From Utricularia gibba (lineage: Eukaryota > Streptophyta > Magnoliopsida > Lamiales > Lentibulariaceae): a DNA stretch of 64,000 nt. The stretch covers positions 1,116,001 to 1,180,000 of the forward strand of contig CM007991.1 in the NCBI GenBank assembly GCA_002189035.1, written 5' to 3'. Each line of letters begins with the position of its first letter. Position 1 is the first letter of the stretch. The notes beneath the pieces were generated by a model. The model had not been told where the DNA came from. It searched no databases and was given only the letters and a program-made list of their open reading frames with translations. Shown piece after piece: positions 1 through 12,652 of the stretch. Made by a program: the position numbers and the translations under genes.

Positions 1-169
1 TAGGGTTCAGACATGCGTTTTTTTATCTTCATTCAGTCATTTGTTCATGATCATCTATTAGTCTTCAGATTGTTTCACATTATGAGACATGTAATTGTTT
101 CCATTCTTTCCAGCATATAGGGGTGTTTTGAACACCATGTTAATAAATTTGAAGGGTAATATATATATA

Positions 170-194
170 AAAAAAAAAAGAGAGAGAGAGAGAG
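170..194. repeat. A-run plus GA microsatellite
   Basis: A run of A followed by about eight GA units. It lies upstream of the first visible CutA exon, probably in an intron. No function is implied. Confidence 0.85.
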
Positions 195-404
195 CATTTC
201 AAACAGCTCACCTTTTGAAAATATTTGAACAAAGGTCTAAGGATATCTTAAGATGTCAAAGTGTCAGGATCTGGAGTTTAAGGGGGCATTTGCACAACCT
301 TTTGACCTTGTAAAACTCCAAATAATGATGATTTTGCATTAATCATTTCATAATTCTTGGCCAACATTTTGTTCCTCGTTCGGTTTTTTTTTTCTTTAAT
401 GCAG

Positions 405-935
405 GAATAAAACTTGCTCAAAGCATAGTGAAAGAGCGGCTTGCTGCCTGTGTTAATCGTGTACCAGGCGAGTTCTTTCATTTTGCTCTTTTTGTTTCGT
501 CAACTGCATGTATGAGGAATGGTGTTTTCATCACTGTTACTATGGAACTGACACTATATATACGTACTCAAAACATTGAAATGCAGGTGTTGAATCCGTC
601 TATGAGTGGAATGGTGAGGTTAGTATGACTGTAAAGACTTAGAATGCATCCCGTACATTCTTCTTTGTTCAAGGCTTCATCTGAAACAGATACAAACCGA
701 CTCCGAAGAGTTGCTGATAATCAAGACTCGTGAATCACTTCTGGGACCATTAACAGAGCATGTTAAAGCAAATCACGAGTATGAGTAAGTGCTAATTTGG
801 AATCAACAAGGTGTAGCAACACTTATGGAGAATGATCCGCACATTTTTTACAGGGTCCCCGAGGTGATTTCGCTGCCCATAACTGGTGGAAACTTACAAT
901 ATCTCGAATGGATAAAAAAGAGCACAAGGGATTAG
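405..935 (+). CDS. CUTA: CutA divalent-ion tolerance protein, 3' part of gene (5' exons not in view)
   Basis: Four exons encode the C-terminal two-thirds of a CutA protein: 405-467, 587-618, 690-784 and 854-935, with stop TAG at 933-935. Family hallmarks are visible in order: LAACVNRVPG, VESVYEWNGE, TDSEELLIIKTR, HVKANHEYEVPEVI and LPITGGNLQYLEW. Plant CutA is a small trimeric protein, usually with an organelle-targeting N-terminus, linked to copper binding. The exons encoding the transit peptide and first strand lie before the window or were not recognised in bases 1-404. All joins keep frame. The first visible intron starts with GC (468-469) rather than GT. Identity is confident; completeness is not. 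Confidence 0.9.
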
Positions 936-1256
936 GTTAGTTGCCCCCCTTGGATCCATCTAGTACTGCACATTTCCTTCACATCTGTAATGGCACCTCA
1001 TGGCATTTCCTCTCACCCTGTAACTGAAACTCAAAATAAGGTTTGATGGGAAAATGTTCACCATTTGAGAAGTATACTGCTGATATGATTGCTTCGAATC
1101 AAAGGTTTAGGTGTAAAGTCATATTTGCTCTGCTCAATGCGAATCTTTTCCTTGCATTAAAAAGCTGTTGAGCATCGAATAAATCCGATGCACTGACTTT
1201 AATTCACCATTACAGAGACCCTGTTTCTCCCCATCCCTATCAGCTGTTTCTCCGGC
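936..1256. other. CutA 3' flank and tetraspanin upstream region
   Basis: A 320-base spacer with the CutA 3' UTR at its left end and the tetraspanin leader at its right. No further coding or RNA feature was seen. Confidence 0.5.
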
Positions 1257-2326
1257 ATGGCCCTGAGCCACAGCGTCACTGCTTCCCTCAACTTCATCGC
1301 CCTCATGTGCTCCATCCCGATAATCTCCACCGGCATCTGGCTCTCCTTCGACCGTGACAACGACTGCGTGGGCTGGCTCCGGTGGCCGTTTACCATCATC
1401 GGAGCAGCCTTCCTTGTAGCCACCCTGCTGGGATTCCTGGGAGCATACTTCACCAAAAAGGGCCTCCTCCGCCTCTATCTGGTCTGCATGCTTATGCTCC
1501 TCGTCCTACTCCTCGTTCTCCTCGTCCTCGCTAACGGAGTCGCCGCCCCCAGCGGTGCGCAAGCCGTTCCCGGGGCGGCGTTCCAGGAGTACAGACTGGA
1601 CGGATTCTCATCCTGGCTGAGGGAGCAGGTTTACTGGGACGGGATCAGGAGGTGTGTAGCGGACTCCGGCGTCTGTGAGAGGCTGAACCGTAGGGTGGTT
1701 TCCAGTTCCCAATTCTTCGCCACAGAGCTATCTCCAATTGAGGTAATAATTCCAGTTACTATATTTTACCTGCTTTTTTAAAAGCTTATTTATCTTCAAT
1801 TTCCATTATTATAATATTATTTCAAATAGGATTTTTTTTTATTTTTAAGAATTTATATAAACTGAAATTCTATTTTATTAAAATAAATCATTTTTATTTT
1901 GAACATGGTTCGGAGTGGGGTATAACAGTCATTTCATCTTTTTGGTGTAGTCGGGATGCTGCAAGCCTCCACTGGTCTGCGGTTTCCAATACTGCAGCCC
2001 GACGAAGTGGATGGGGTCGTCGAACATCGCAGGTGCGCACCATCCCTTTTTGTTTCAGAAACGCACGCCGTATTCCCAGGCTAAACCCTGTCGCTGCAGC
2101 GGGGCTTGATTGTCTGATTTGGAGCAACGACGGTGGGTACCTCTGCTACGACTGCGGCTCATGCAAAGCCGGCGTGCTCGAGAACCTCAGGCGCCAGTGG
2201 CGCCGAGCCAGCGTCGTCCTCGTCCCCGCCTTGGCCATCTTGGTCGTGGTCTATCTCACCGCCTGCTATGCCTACATGAAGTCGCCGGAGGATCCGCCGC
2301 ATCCAACCGCCGCGGGTTCCAAGTAG
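1257..2326 (+). CDS. Tetraspanin family protein
   Basis: Three exons (1257-1742, 1951-2032, 2100-2326) give about 264 residues, normal for plant tetraspanins. Visible features: a short cytosolic N-terminus (MALSHSVTASLNF), three hydrophobic segments at about residues 8-30, 44-66 and 73-97, a large extracellular loop with the plant signature SGCCKPP and further cysteines (WSND, LCYDCGSCKAG), and a fourth hydrophobic segment near residue 235 followed by a short tail. Plant tetraspanins organise plasma-membrane microdomains and exosome membranes. The second intron (2033-2099) is only 67 bases but keeps frame, giving NIAAGLDC. I cannot assign a TET number. The first exon is markedly GC-rich compared with its flanks. 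Confidence 0.9.
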
Positions 2327-3018
2327 CACGCCTTGATTCACACGGGTAGAACCTCCAACTCCTCCTGCAGCGTAATTAGGTACTGGTAGATTAATTAAAA
2401 ATCTGATCATGTCTTAGATATTATGAATAAAATATTTATCCATAATATAATTTTTTAATTTAGTGTTTGATTTAAAATATACGATTGATTATTTTTATAA
2501 ATGACCCTACTCCATCATCCTCCTGCACAACATAAAATTATCATAACTCCAGGCAATACATTTGGACTGTTCATTAGGATAAGAATGGACAATAGCTTCT
2601 ATTTAAAAAAAATATACAATTATTGAAATTTGAGGCAACATCCTTCGCCATGTTTTTCAATACTCCAATTATGGAGTTACAATGTTTTAAAATCGGATTA
2701 AGAATTCAAATCAATGGGATATAGATTCAAATTAAATCGATTTTTTTCAGTTAATATATGCATGAATAAGATCAACCTATGATTATCTTATATGTCTAGG
2801 AAAATATTTTTAAAATTTGTTTTTTTAGTACATAAAAAGCAACAACAAAGATTTAGAAATATTTATCATGTTGTATTATTTATGGAAAAAAAATGGTAGA
2901 GTAATTTATTTGGTGGGGCGCGTACAGGGGAAAGTACATGAAATGTGGATGTCAGGAGGGAGCGCTGGTGCTGGTGTTGGACATGTGACCAGCAAATCCA
3001 CCTGTCTCTTACCAAGTG
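2327..3018. other. AT-rich intergenic sequence
   Basis: AT-rich spacer after the tetraspanin stop. No coding exon, RNA gene or transposon ends were recognised. Confidence 0.5.
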
Positions 3019-3180
3019 GATGTGTGGGGCCTACCACCAACGTATGACAGCACAACAATTTGTGACTCCAACAAATCTTTTGAAGGATCCTCCTGTGGCG
3101 TTCAGACTGCACTCCGTACGCCATTTTGTCAAGATCTTGTTATCTGCTCTGTGCTTTCTTAGCTGTTCCTCCCTATCCAC
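3019..3180 (+). repeat. Left copy of a duplicated upstream block (partner at 4040-4200)
   Basis: This stretch shares ordered blocks with 4040-4200: a GTGGGGCCTACCA-like start, a CGTA-GATGACA-like block, an exact ATCTTTTGAAGGATCCT, and GATCTTGTT followed by a CT-rich tract. The two copies bracket a decayed CKX last exon. They are therefore best read as the two ends of a tandem duplication that once included the CKX gene. Similarity outside the shared words is moderate. Confidence 0.5.
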
Positions 3181-3598
3181 GGATGCACAACGCTGCCCAG
3201 TGTCCTGTGACTGGGTTCATGAGCTAGAGCTTTTCGTCTCAGCAGTTGAACCGTGCCGCCACCCTTTGTAATCACAATATTAATGCTGTGTCTGGATGGA
3301 TATCTGAAAATGACCAACACCATCTCATCTCATCTCATCTGCTGATGGTGCAAATGTGGGACGTGTTAGAATAAGGATTTACTTGGATTGTTAGGAGGCG
3401 ATCCACAGCGTTAGTTAATATGAGCTAGAATTCGAGCCACAACACGTCTGTTTGATTGTGTCCATCCAGGCAGCCTCATCCCCCCTCGAATTATGTTGTC
3501 TGTGACCGGAGATGGTCTTTCCATTGGGGACACGTCCGAGGTTTGCACGTGACTCGTTTCCTGTGAAGTTGTGTAATGGGGATGCATTGCAGACACGG

Positions 3599-3890
3599 GC
3601 ATCAGCGTACACCGGAGGACAATGCAGGATTCCGACATGGTGAGTGATGAGATTCTCGAAAGAAAAGGGGGGATCGAGATCAAGCATATCTTCCACATTA
3701 CAGCTCTGGTGATGATTGGGGTGCGCATTTTGGTCACAAATGGCAGCTAACACAAGAAGGGACGTCAGAGTTTGGCCCCAGCAGGATTTGCGTGCGCTGG
3801 CTGGCCGGCCACAGAATTCTCATCTCTGGCTCCGTGAATCAACTTGATCGGATTCACACTCAACTTTCTGCATAACGCTAACAACAGCTT
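3599..3890 (+). pseudogene. Decayed copy of the last exon of a cytokinin dehydrogenase
   Basis: This segment aligns with the last exon of the CKX gene at 7255-7570. CATCAGCGTACACCGGAGGA matches the SAVTPDEE-coding region. An internal deletion follows. The sequence then resumes at ATGGTGAGTGATGAGATTCT and runs through GATCAAGCATATCTTCC and GGTCACAAATGGCAGCT to CAGAATTCTCATCTCTGGCT near the original 3' end. It has small indels and stops and no supporting exons upstream, so it cannot encode a CKX. It looks like what is left of a tandem duplicate about 2 kb upstream of the surviving gene. Confidence 0.8.
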
Positions 3891-4039
3891 TGAAGTGCAG
3901 GGGAAATGCATTGCATTGGCAGAGATCAGGAATCGGAATCCAGCACTGTGAATTCAAAAAGGGAGAGGATGGATCTGGGACTGGAGGGGAAGCAAAATCC
4001 ACCTCTACAATTGCCAAGGAGTGACAACTGGGGAAGCAG

Positions 4040-4200
4040 TGGGGCTACCAGCAAGGTTGTCGTACGATGACAAGACAAATTGTTTACTCCTCGAGATCTT
4101 TTGAAGGATCCTTTGCATTTGATGAGACCCTTTACGCGAATGGGATCACCAGATTTTCTCGAGATCTTGTTTCTTTGCTGCTGCAGCTGCTTCTCTCACA
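4040..4200 (+). repeat. Right copy of the duplicated upstream block
   Basis: Partner of 3019-3180, sharing the exact ATCTTTTGAAGGATCCT word at the same relative place. It lies about 1.4 kb upstream of the CKX start codon and may be old CKX promoter sequence. Confidence 0.5.
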
Positions 4201-5581
4201 TGCACCGCTTATTTAACTGTCGTGATTCGTTTCTACAGGGAGAGGATCTCCCCTCCCAGATTCTTCCCCTACCCAGACACACACACTCTCTATCTCTGGC
4301 TGCTGTGTTGGTAATATGGGAAAAATATTATAATGAGTTTAATTGGATTAAATCCATATAAAATATATTATAAAAAATAATAAAAATAATTTAATATTTA
4401 TTTTTTATCAAAATATTTACCATAGATCATACGTTAAAAAAATCTTTTATTATATATATATTATTTTTCACCAGATCAATAGTAAGTTTGTTCATCCTAT
4501 GAAATATTTGTGCTCAAAAAATGGTATAATGTTAGTTTTCGATACGATATCTTTAAAATCATAATAATATTATCTATAGTATACCATTTCAAAACTTGAA
4601 CCCATATATAAGGAAAATTTTGGATGGTAAAAAAATACACACAGCAGCAAAGTAAACATTGGAGAGGAAGCACAAGTAAAAATAATTTACCAAGGCCAGC
4701 TGTAAATCTTACTCTTTGGTGGGGAGGTGGCAGTATAGATAGATATACAAACGTGTGCTTCCTTCCCTTATTTCTGGATGAGGCAGCAGCAGATGCATCT
4801 ATCTGGCTGGGTATTTATTTTATTTACCAGCTGTTACTCCCTCCGGCTGCATTTATTATCAAAGATCTCGCGCATCGTACTGACGATAACAACACAACAG
4901 CGGCAACCTTAACTAATCTCCCCTCGCAACACACCACCCCAGGGTAATATTTACTTTTTCACTTTCCCTCCGCCATCTGAAAATTACTGCCATTGCTGTA
5001 TTCTCTTCACCAACGAACCGGGTTCGCGGTTGGGATTCCGAGCATATCATTCCCGATTACGCCACATGTTGATGAGATTTTCACCATGTGCATTGGTCTT
5101 TCACAGGTCCTGTCCCGTCGACTTCGGTCGCGATTGCTTCTCGCATGCGGAGATTCAATCGCAGGACTGGACTTGCAAGGAATCGGGAATTTCTAGGGTT
5201 TTTTTTCCCCCTTTTTCGTTTTTATAATAATAAGTCACGTTTGTGATAACGAAATTAGTATGATTTTTTTAAAATGATGATCCAATGTAATATAACTTAT
5301 ACTGAATATTGATTCAATACTTATGTGAAATTCAAGTATACTTAATATTGATTCAATATTGATTACATTATAAAAATTAGATTTAATTGATTATTATTAA
5401 TTTATTATTTTTAATTTAAAATTATTTTTATAATATTATTTAATTAATATAATGGATGTATAAGTAATATTCTTTTTGAAAAAAGATAAATAATTAATTA
5501 GAAAAAGGCAGCATATTACCCTCCCCTAGCCCATAAATGCATCCATCTTCTACTCGTCTTCTTCCTTCGTCCTTGGCTAAC
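4201..5581. other. CKX upstream region
   Basis: AT-rich stretches alternate with more GC-rich ones. No coding exon was recognised. The last 50 bases are GC-richer and presumably leader. Near 5290-5370 are short repeated and inverted ATATTGATTCAATA-like words. Confidence 0.45.
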
Positions 5582-7570
<1,989 letters not shown>

Positions 7571-7958
7571 GGGGTTTCTTCCAGTCAGTTTTCTGAATAA
7601 AACTCTTCCCTTTATTCTTGTAAAACATGCTACATATCCCGAGTCCTCGCCATAACAAGAATCACCTCAAACAAAGATCTAATCCTGCAGAAATCAAAAG
7701 GAAGCCCCCCGAGCAACTGGCTACAGAGAGAGTAGAGACTCTTGGTGCTTTAAAGATGAAGCACACAGCTGGATATGAGAACAAAAAGCTAGCAACAAGG
7801 CAAAGGAATGTGCAGCATCGTTTAGGTCACGGTTCCCATCTAAAAGGAAGGATTTCAAGCCATTTTTCAACATAGAAAGCTCTGGGTAAACAAAATATGG
7901 ACAATAGGCACAAAAGACAGATGTCACATGGAAGAAAATTAATCTGGCAGCAGTTCCA
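7571..7958. other. Convergent 3' flanks of CKX and the small minus-strand gene
   Basis: The 3' UTRs of two convergent genes presumably fill this 388-base gap. An AATAAA-like signal follows the CKX stop near 7597. Nothing else was seen. Confidence 0.45.
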
Positions 7959-8781
7959 CTAGGTTTCCTTCTTGTGATGAATTGCATCAGCGATAGCCTC
8001 AACTTCTTCCTTAGCTCTCTCAAACACACTGGGGCCTTTTACTGCACTAATGGGTGTGTTTTCATCGAAGTCACAACTCTTCCCATGAGTTTCTTTATGA
8101 TGAGGATGAGGCTCCCCATGATTTACATTTTCTGCCATCGAACCCCAATCAAAGAGATGCATGACAAAGCATACAAGTTAGTTGATCAGTTAAAACCCAA
8201 ACCTGAAACCTTGTGCTTCTCCGAGTTCTTGGACTTAACTGCAGCATCCCTACAAACCATACATTTTCTTTACTATGATGTTCATTCTCTAGTGATCGAC
8301 AAATTCCCGCCATTTTTTGAGGATGAATGCTTTTGATCAGATACAATGACCACTTCCGAAAATATAACGAACAATTACCTTGAATCACGAGGGGAAAACG
8401 AGGAAGAAGACGACGAAGATTCCGGGTTTTTCCCCGCTTTCTTAGGATGTATCGATTCAACAATTGCATCAATCTCATCCTTGAATCTCTCAATCAGATT
8501 TGGTCCCTTCACATCATCATCATCACAGCGGCTACGACCGTGTAACACTTGACCCAACTCCTCCTTCGTTCTCTCCAGAAAATGCCCTGCTCACCGTCCA
8601 AAAATTTCTTCAACTGGTCGCATATATTCATAAATCTAAAAAAAAAAAAAAAAAACATGATTTGCACTTGCAGAAAGGGATTTGGGAAATCAATTTACCC
8701 CCTCCACCAAAAATGCGTAGCATTAAAAGAATCGCGAGCATCAATCGACGATCCACAGTTAATAATACCTGAATCCGCCAT
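7959..8781 (-). CDS. Small plant protein of unknown function with an internally repeated VKGP...IHPKK module
   Basis: Four exons on the minus strand (8781-8769, 8586-8379, 8249-8203, 8131-7959) join in frame to about 146 residues starting MADSGHFLERTKEELGQ. The first coding exon has only 13 coding bases. The protein holds two related modules: DDVKGPNLIERFKDEIDAIV followed by ESIHPKK (about residues 27-53), and AVKGPSVFERAKEEVEAIAD followed by AIHHKKET at the C-terminus. They are separated by a Ser-rich, charged linker and a His-rich stretch. Both modules look amphipathic-helical. There is no signal peptide or membrane segment. I do not recognise a characterised family. The second module could also be translated alone from MAENVNHGEPH at an alternative start overlapping the last acceptor, but the four-exon model keeps every phase. 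Confidence 0.7.
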
Positions 8782-10397
8782 GGAGGAACGCTTGATGGTA
8801 TTTTCAGATCTAAAACCCCTGAAAGAGCAGCGAAATGGAGGTGCAAAAGAACAGGTCTTCCCTCGATTTTATAGAATAAAAGGATAATTTTGGGATTCTC
8901 AAGTCCTTTTCACATATTTTTTTTTCAGAATTTCATCATTAATTAATATATGATAATATCAAAATGCATCCTACCCTACCAACATGTGTCCATCTGATTT
9001 TTAAACGGATATAAATTTATTATAACAATAAATGCAATCTTATTTCATGACCGAGGGATTTACTCTACGAGTCATTTACATATGTAACAACTTTAAAATT
9101 TTCTCTCATACACTCAATTTAGTAAAAATTTTAAATGAAGGGTGGTTAATTTTTTAACACAATGACGTAATGGTCAAAATTTTTTAATTGAGAGTGGTTA
9201 ATTTTCTAACACAATGAAGTCATGGTCAAAGTGTTTAGTTGAGAGTGGCTAATTTTCTAACACAATGAATTGATAATGATTACATTTGTAACAGACCCTC
9301 GACCCTAGCCCAATAACAAGGTTTAATTAAACCTAACATCAAGTCTCATTCTATTACATGCTTTTTGTTTGGTTGGTTGATTTAGATTTTTACGGATTTA
9401 AATTATTTAAATTTAGATAAAACTAAATATATAGTTACAAAAATACCTATATATTCATTAGATATGAAGTTAATATATACATATAATTATACTAAATAAT
9501 ATTTATACTCATATAATTGGCATAATTATACCTAAATATAAAATATAATTTATATAAATCAATCTTATAATTTCATATCAAATAAGAGCTAAAATTAAAC
9601 CTAGGAAGCGCGAAAGCGAGGAGTCAGGTATGTTGTTTTCTAGTGTTAGACGGCTCTTGTTTCTTGACCATGGGCTACGAGGATCAGTAACCAACTCGGT
9701 ACACGCGCTTCGGTCTCATCGTACCGGCGGGGGACAAATTCCACGCCTAGTGGCCCTTTACCTGTTTATTAAATAGGGCCCGTTGACCATATGGATTGTC
9801 TGAGATAATCTCGAACATTGAAACCCGGTCCTCGTACTTTTATCATTTTAATAGGGTGTGTGTTTGTTGACAAGAATTGGTTATTAGAAAAATCATAATA
9901 TTATTTGTATTTTTTAAATTCAAATACTTGGTTTTTTTATTTTTATTTTCAAAAGATTTATACAGTTTGAAAATGATGGAGAATTTTTTTATATAATCAA
10001 TTAATTCATTTATAGTGATAGATGCGATTGAAATTTCCTCTGTTCGCTGGTCTCTTCTCCCTCGCGTGCTCTGGAAACAGCGTGAGAAGTTTCGTTCTTT
10101 GACCGGATAATCTTCTCTTACCGTACTGCTTTCCCACTGTGTTATATATAGGTTGTGTTAAGATGAATTGCTGGAAAGCAGTCTCCCATTCAAACAACAG
10201 CTTTGAAGTTTGAATTCCGCCGTCTGAAGTCTCTGATTCGGAACAGTAGAACTCGTTCCGATTTTTCTTCATACTTCCTGTTTTCAACGAAGCAAGCGTG
10301 CGTGTGGCTGCATACGCGTCATCACTATATCACTCTTCGCCAACTACGTGGCTGCCTAATTTTCCACATTTTGAAGAACCCCCCAATTCGTTTTCTT
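8782..10397. other. AT-rich intergenic region with a short tandem repeat
   Basis: About 1.6 kb between two divergent genes. It contains a three-copy tandem repeat at 9137-9272, and 9600-9830 is distinctly more GC-rich. No coding, tRNA or transposon signature was identified. Confidence 0.5.
9137..9272. repeat. Tandem repeat, unit about 51-53 bases, nearly three copies
   Basis: Units begin at 9137, 9190 and 9241. Each starts with a G(A)GAGTGGTTAATTTT-like phrase followed by TAACACAATGA. Units 1 and 2 continue with a shared ATGGTCAAA. The third copy is truncated after about 32 bases. Confidence 0.85.
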
Positions 10398-10403
10398 TAT
10401 AAG
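10398..10403 (+). promoter_or_regulatory. Probable TATA element of the IQM gene
   Basis: TATAAG in the context TTCTTTATAAGGAGCCC. It lies about 95 bases before an inferred leader-intron donor at 10493 and 222 bases before the ATG. Placement relative to that leader is plausible, but no transcript start is visible. Confidence 0.4.
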
Positions 10404-10619
10404 GAGCCCATATTTTGAAGAATCCAATTCGGAGTTTGTAAATTCTTTCACTCGATTGCCTGAAATCCCAGAAACTTCTTCCATAGCTTCTGGTTAGTTA
10501 TTGTTTTCATTATTGTGTTTTAGAATGTTGTGTTTGTTAATCTGGAGCTGTATTGTTTACAACTTCTTTTTGTGAGATCCTGCAGGTGAATTTTTGGTGA
10601 TTTAAGTGTTGTAAAGTGT

Positions 10620-12652
10620 ATGGGATTGAGAACTGAAGGCTCTCCGAGTCTAGGGATGACATTGAAAGCTGAAAAATCTTTGCATTCAGTTGCCTCAGCA
10701 GCCTTGGACATCAGTGGAATTATTTCTAGAAACCACATAAATGCTAAGAACTGGGAGCCGGGAAGGTTGAATCTTCAAGCCTCTCTTTCATTCAAGGGCC
10801 TTGTTGAATCCGGCAATCAGGAAACTGAAAATGAAGCCGAGGATCGACAAAAGACGTCATCTTCCAGTGCATTTGAGTTCATGTACCCTACAACACCTGT
10901 TGCAAAGCTTAATGAGGCGGCAGTGACGCTGCAAAAGGTGTACAAGAGTTACCGGACTCGAAGAAACCTTGCGGATTGTGCTGTTCTTGTGGAGGAGCTA
11001 TGGTTGGTTTTCAACAACATTAGATCATTGCTCTTCTAATATTTTTTTTCTTTGCTAAAGTACGAGGTTATGTGCAGGTGGAAAGCCACGGAGTCTGCTG
11101 CTCTTGAAAAAAGCTCTGTGACATTTTTCGATGTTGGGAAGAGGGAGAGTGCAAGTTCACGGTGGGCTAGAGCTCGGACTAGAGCAGCAAGGGTAGGGTA
11201 GATAAAAAAACTACAGATCATAGAATCATTTAGTATATTTTTTTTCTCGAGTAATATCTTAATTTGGAGCTTCCAAATGTAGGTTGGAAAGGGGCTATCC
11301 AAGAATGACAAGGCTCAAAAGCTAGCTCTTCAGCATTGGCTCGAGGCAGTAAGTGCTGCTTTTTAGTGACTACCACAGTCATCGAACTGAGGATGATGTT
11401 TTGTTGGTTTCCTGATCATATACTTAACGCTATGTAGATTGATCCACGCCATCGATATGGGCACAATTTGCATCTGTACTACGACGTGTGGTTCAAATGC
11501 GAAAGTCCACAGCCCTTCTTTTACTGGTGAGCCTTTGGATCACCTACTCGATTTTCTCTTTGTGTTTCTTGCACTTGTTTCATATGCTCTTTTTGTATAG
11601 GCTAGATATTGGAGCTGGGAAAGAAGTAAATCTTGAGAAATGTCCGAGGACTGATCTCCAACGTCAATGCATCAAGTACTTAGGACCAGTAAGTCCTTAT
11701 GGACATCCATTTGAACTCATATGATGTTGGTGTCATTGGACATCTATTTATTCTTTGTTTGCTGGATTCAACAGAAAGAACGAGAACAATATGAGGTTGT
11801 CGTTGATAACGGAAAGCTTGTGTACAGACACAGCGGAGCCTTAGTGGATTCTGTCCAAGGTTCAAAATGGATATTCGTTCTCAGCACAAACAGAAAATTG
11901 TACGTGGGACAGAAGAAAAAAGGCCTGTTTCAGCACTCCAGTTTTTTAGCTGGCGCAGCCATAACTGCTGCTGGAAGATTGGTTGCTCACCAGGGCGTTC
12001 TTGAGGTAAGCATCATCCCTCAACCAGGGCGCCTGGTACCTGAACCGGTACAGAATCACTCTCAAATGTACAAGCGAATCACAAGTTTCATCTCTCTTTG
12101 ACAGGCAATTTGGCCTTACAGTGGCCACTATCTCCCAACTGAGGAGAACTTCAGGGAGTTTGTAAACTTCCTCGAGGATAATTTCGTTGATCTTGCAGGC
12201 GTAAAGGTGCATTTCCAAACCGATACTTGATCCATTTTTTTTTGTTTGTAAAACTCACCAACTTGTCTGTTTCAGAGATGTGCAACCGATGATGACAACC
12301 CCCATCAGAGGACAACAGCATCGCAAGAAGCTCATCAGAGAGAGCTATTTATAAACCAGAACAAAGAGCCCATGATGAACAAAAGTCACAAGAGCCTGTG
12401 TTCAATATGGCTAAGCAAATTTCCTGTAAATGGAGCACCGGTGCAGGGCCGAGGATCGGCTGCGTCAGGGAGTACCCGACGGAGCTACAGTTCCAAGCTC
12501 TTGAACATGTAAACCTGTCACCAAGATTAGCCACCGGACCTCCGCCGAACTACGGGCCGATCCCTTCCCCCCGGCCGAGTCCAAGGATCCTCGTCTCTCC
12601 AAAGCTTTCCTACATGGGATTACCAAGTCCCCGGAACCTTGCAGTTAAATGA
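10620..12652 (+). CDS. IQM: IQ-motif calmodulin-binding protein, IQM family, with a frame break in the last exon
   Basis: Eight coding exons: 10620-11002, 11078-11192, 11283-11348, 11438-11526, 11601-11688, 11775-12005, 12105-12206 and 12276-12652. The expected product is about 483 residues. IQM proteins bind calmodulin independently of Ca2+. Visible are one IQ motif ([16 protein letters not shown], about residues 100-115), the long IQM-specific domain ([51 protein letters not shown]) and the C-terminal block [17 protein letters not shown]. The start of exon 8 ([10 protein letters not shown]) and this conserved block are in different frames: the C-run 12299-12303 has five C where six are needed. 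Read as is, the protein ends at a TAA just after 12500. A leader intron at about 10493-10585 fits splice signals. Confidence 0.9.

Noticed and set aside
4624-4947. 107-codon plus-strand open frame upstream of CKX
   Set aside because: Low-complexity composition and no recognisable domain or splice context.
9600-9830. GC-richer island considered as a tRNA or transposon fragment
   Set aside because: No cloverleaf, A/B box pair or terminal repeats could be seen.
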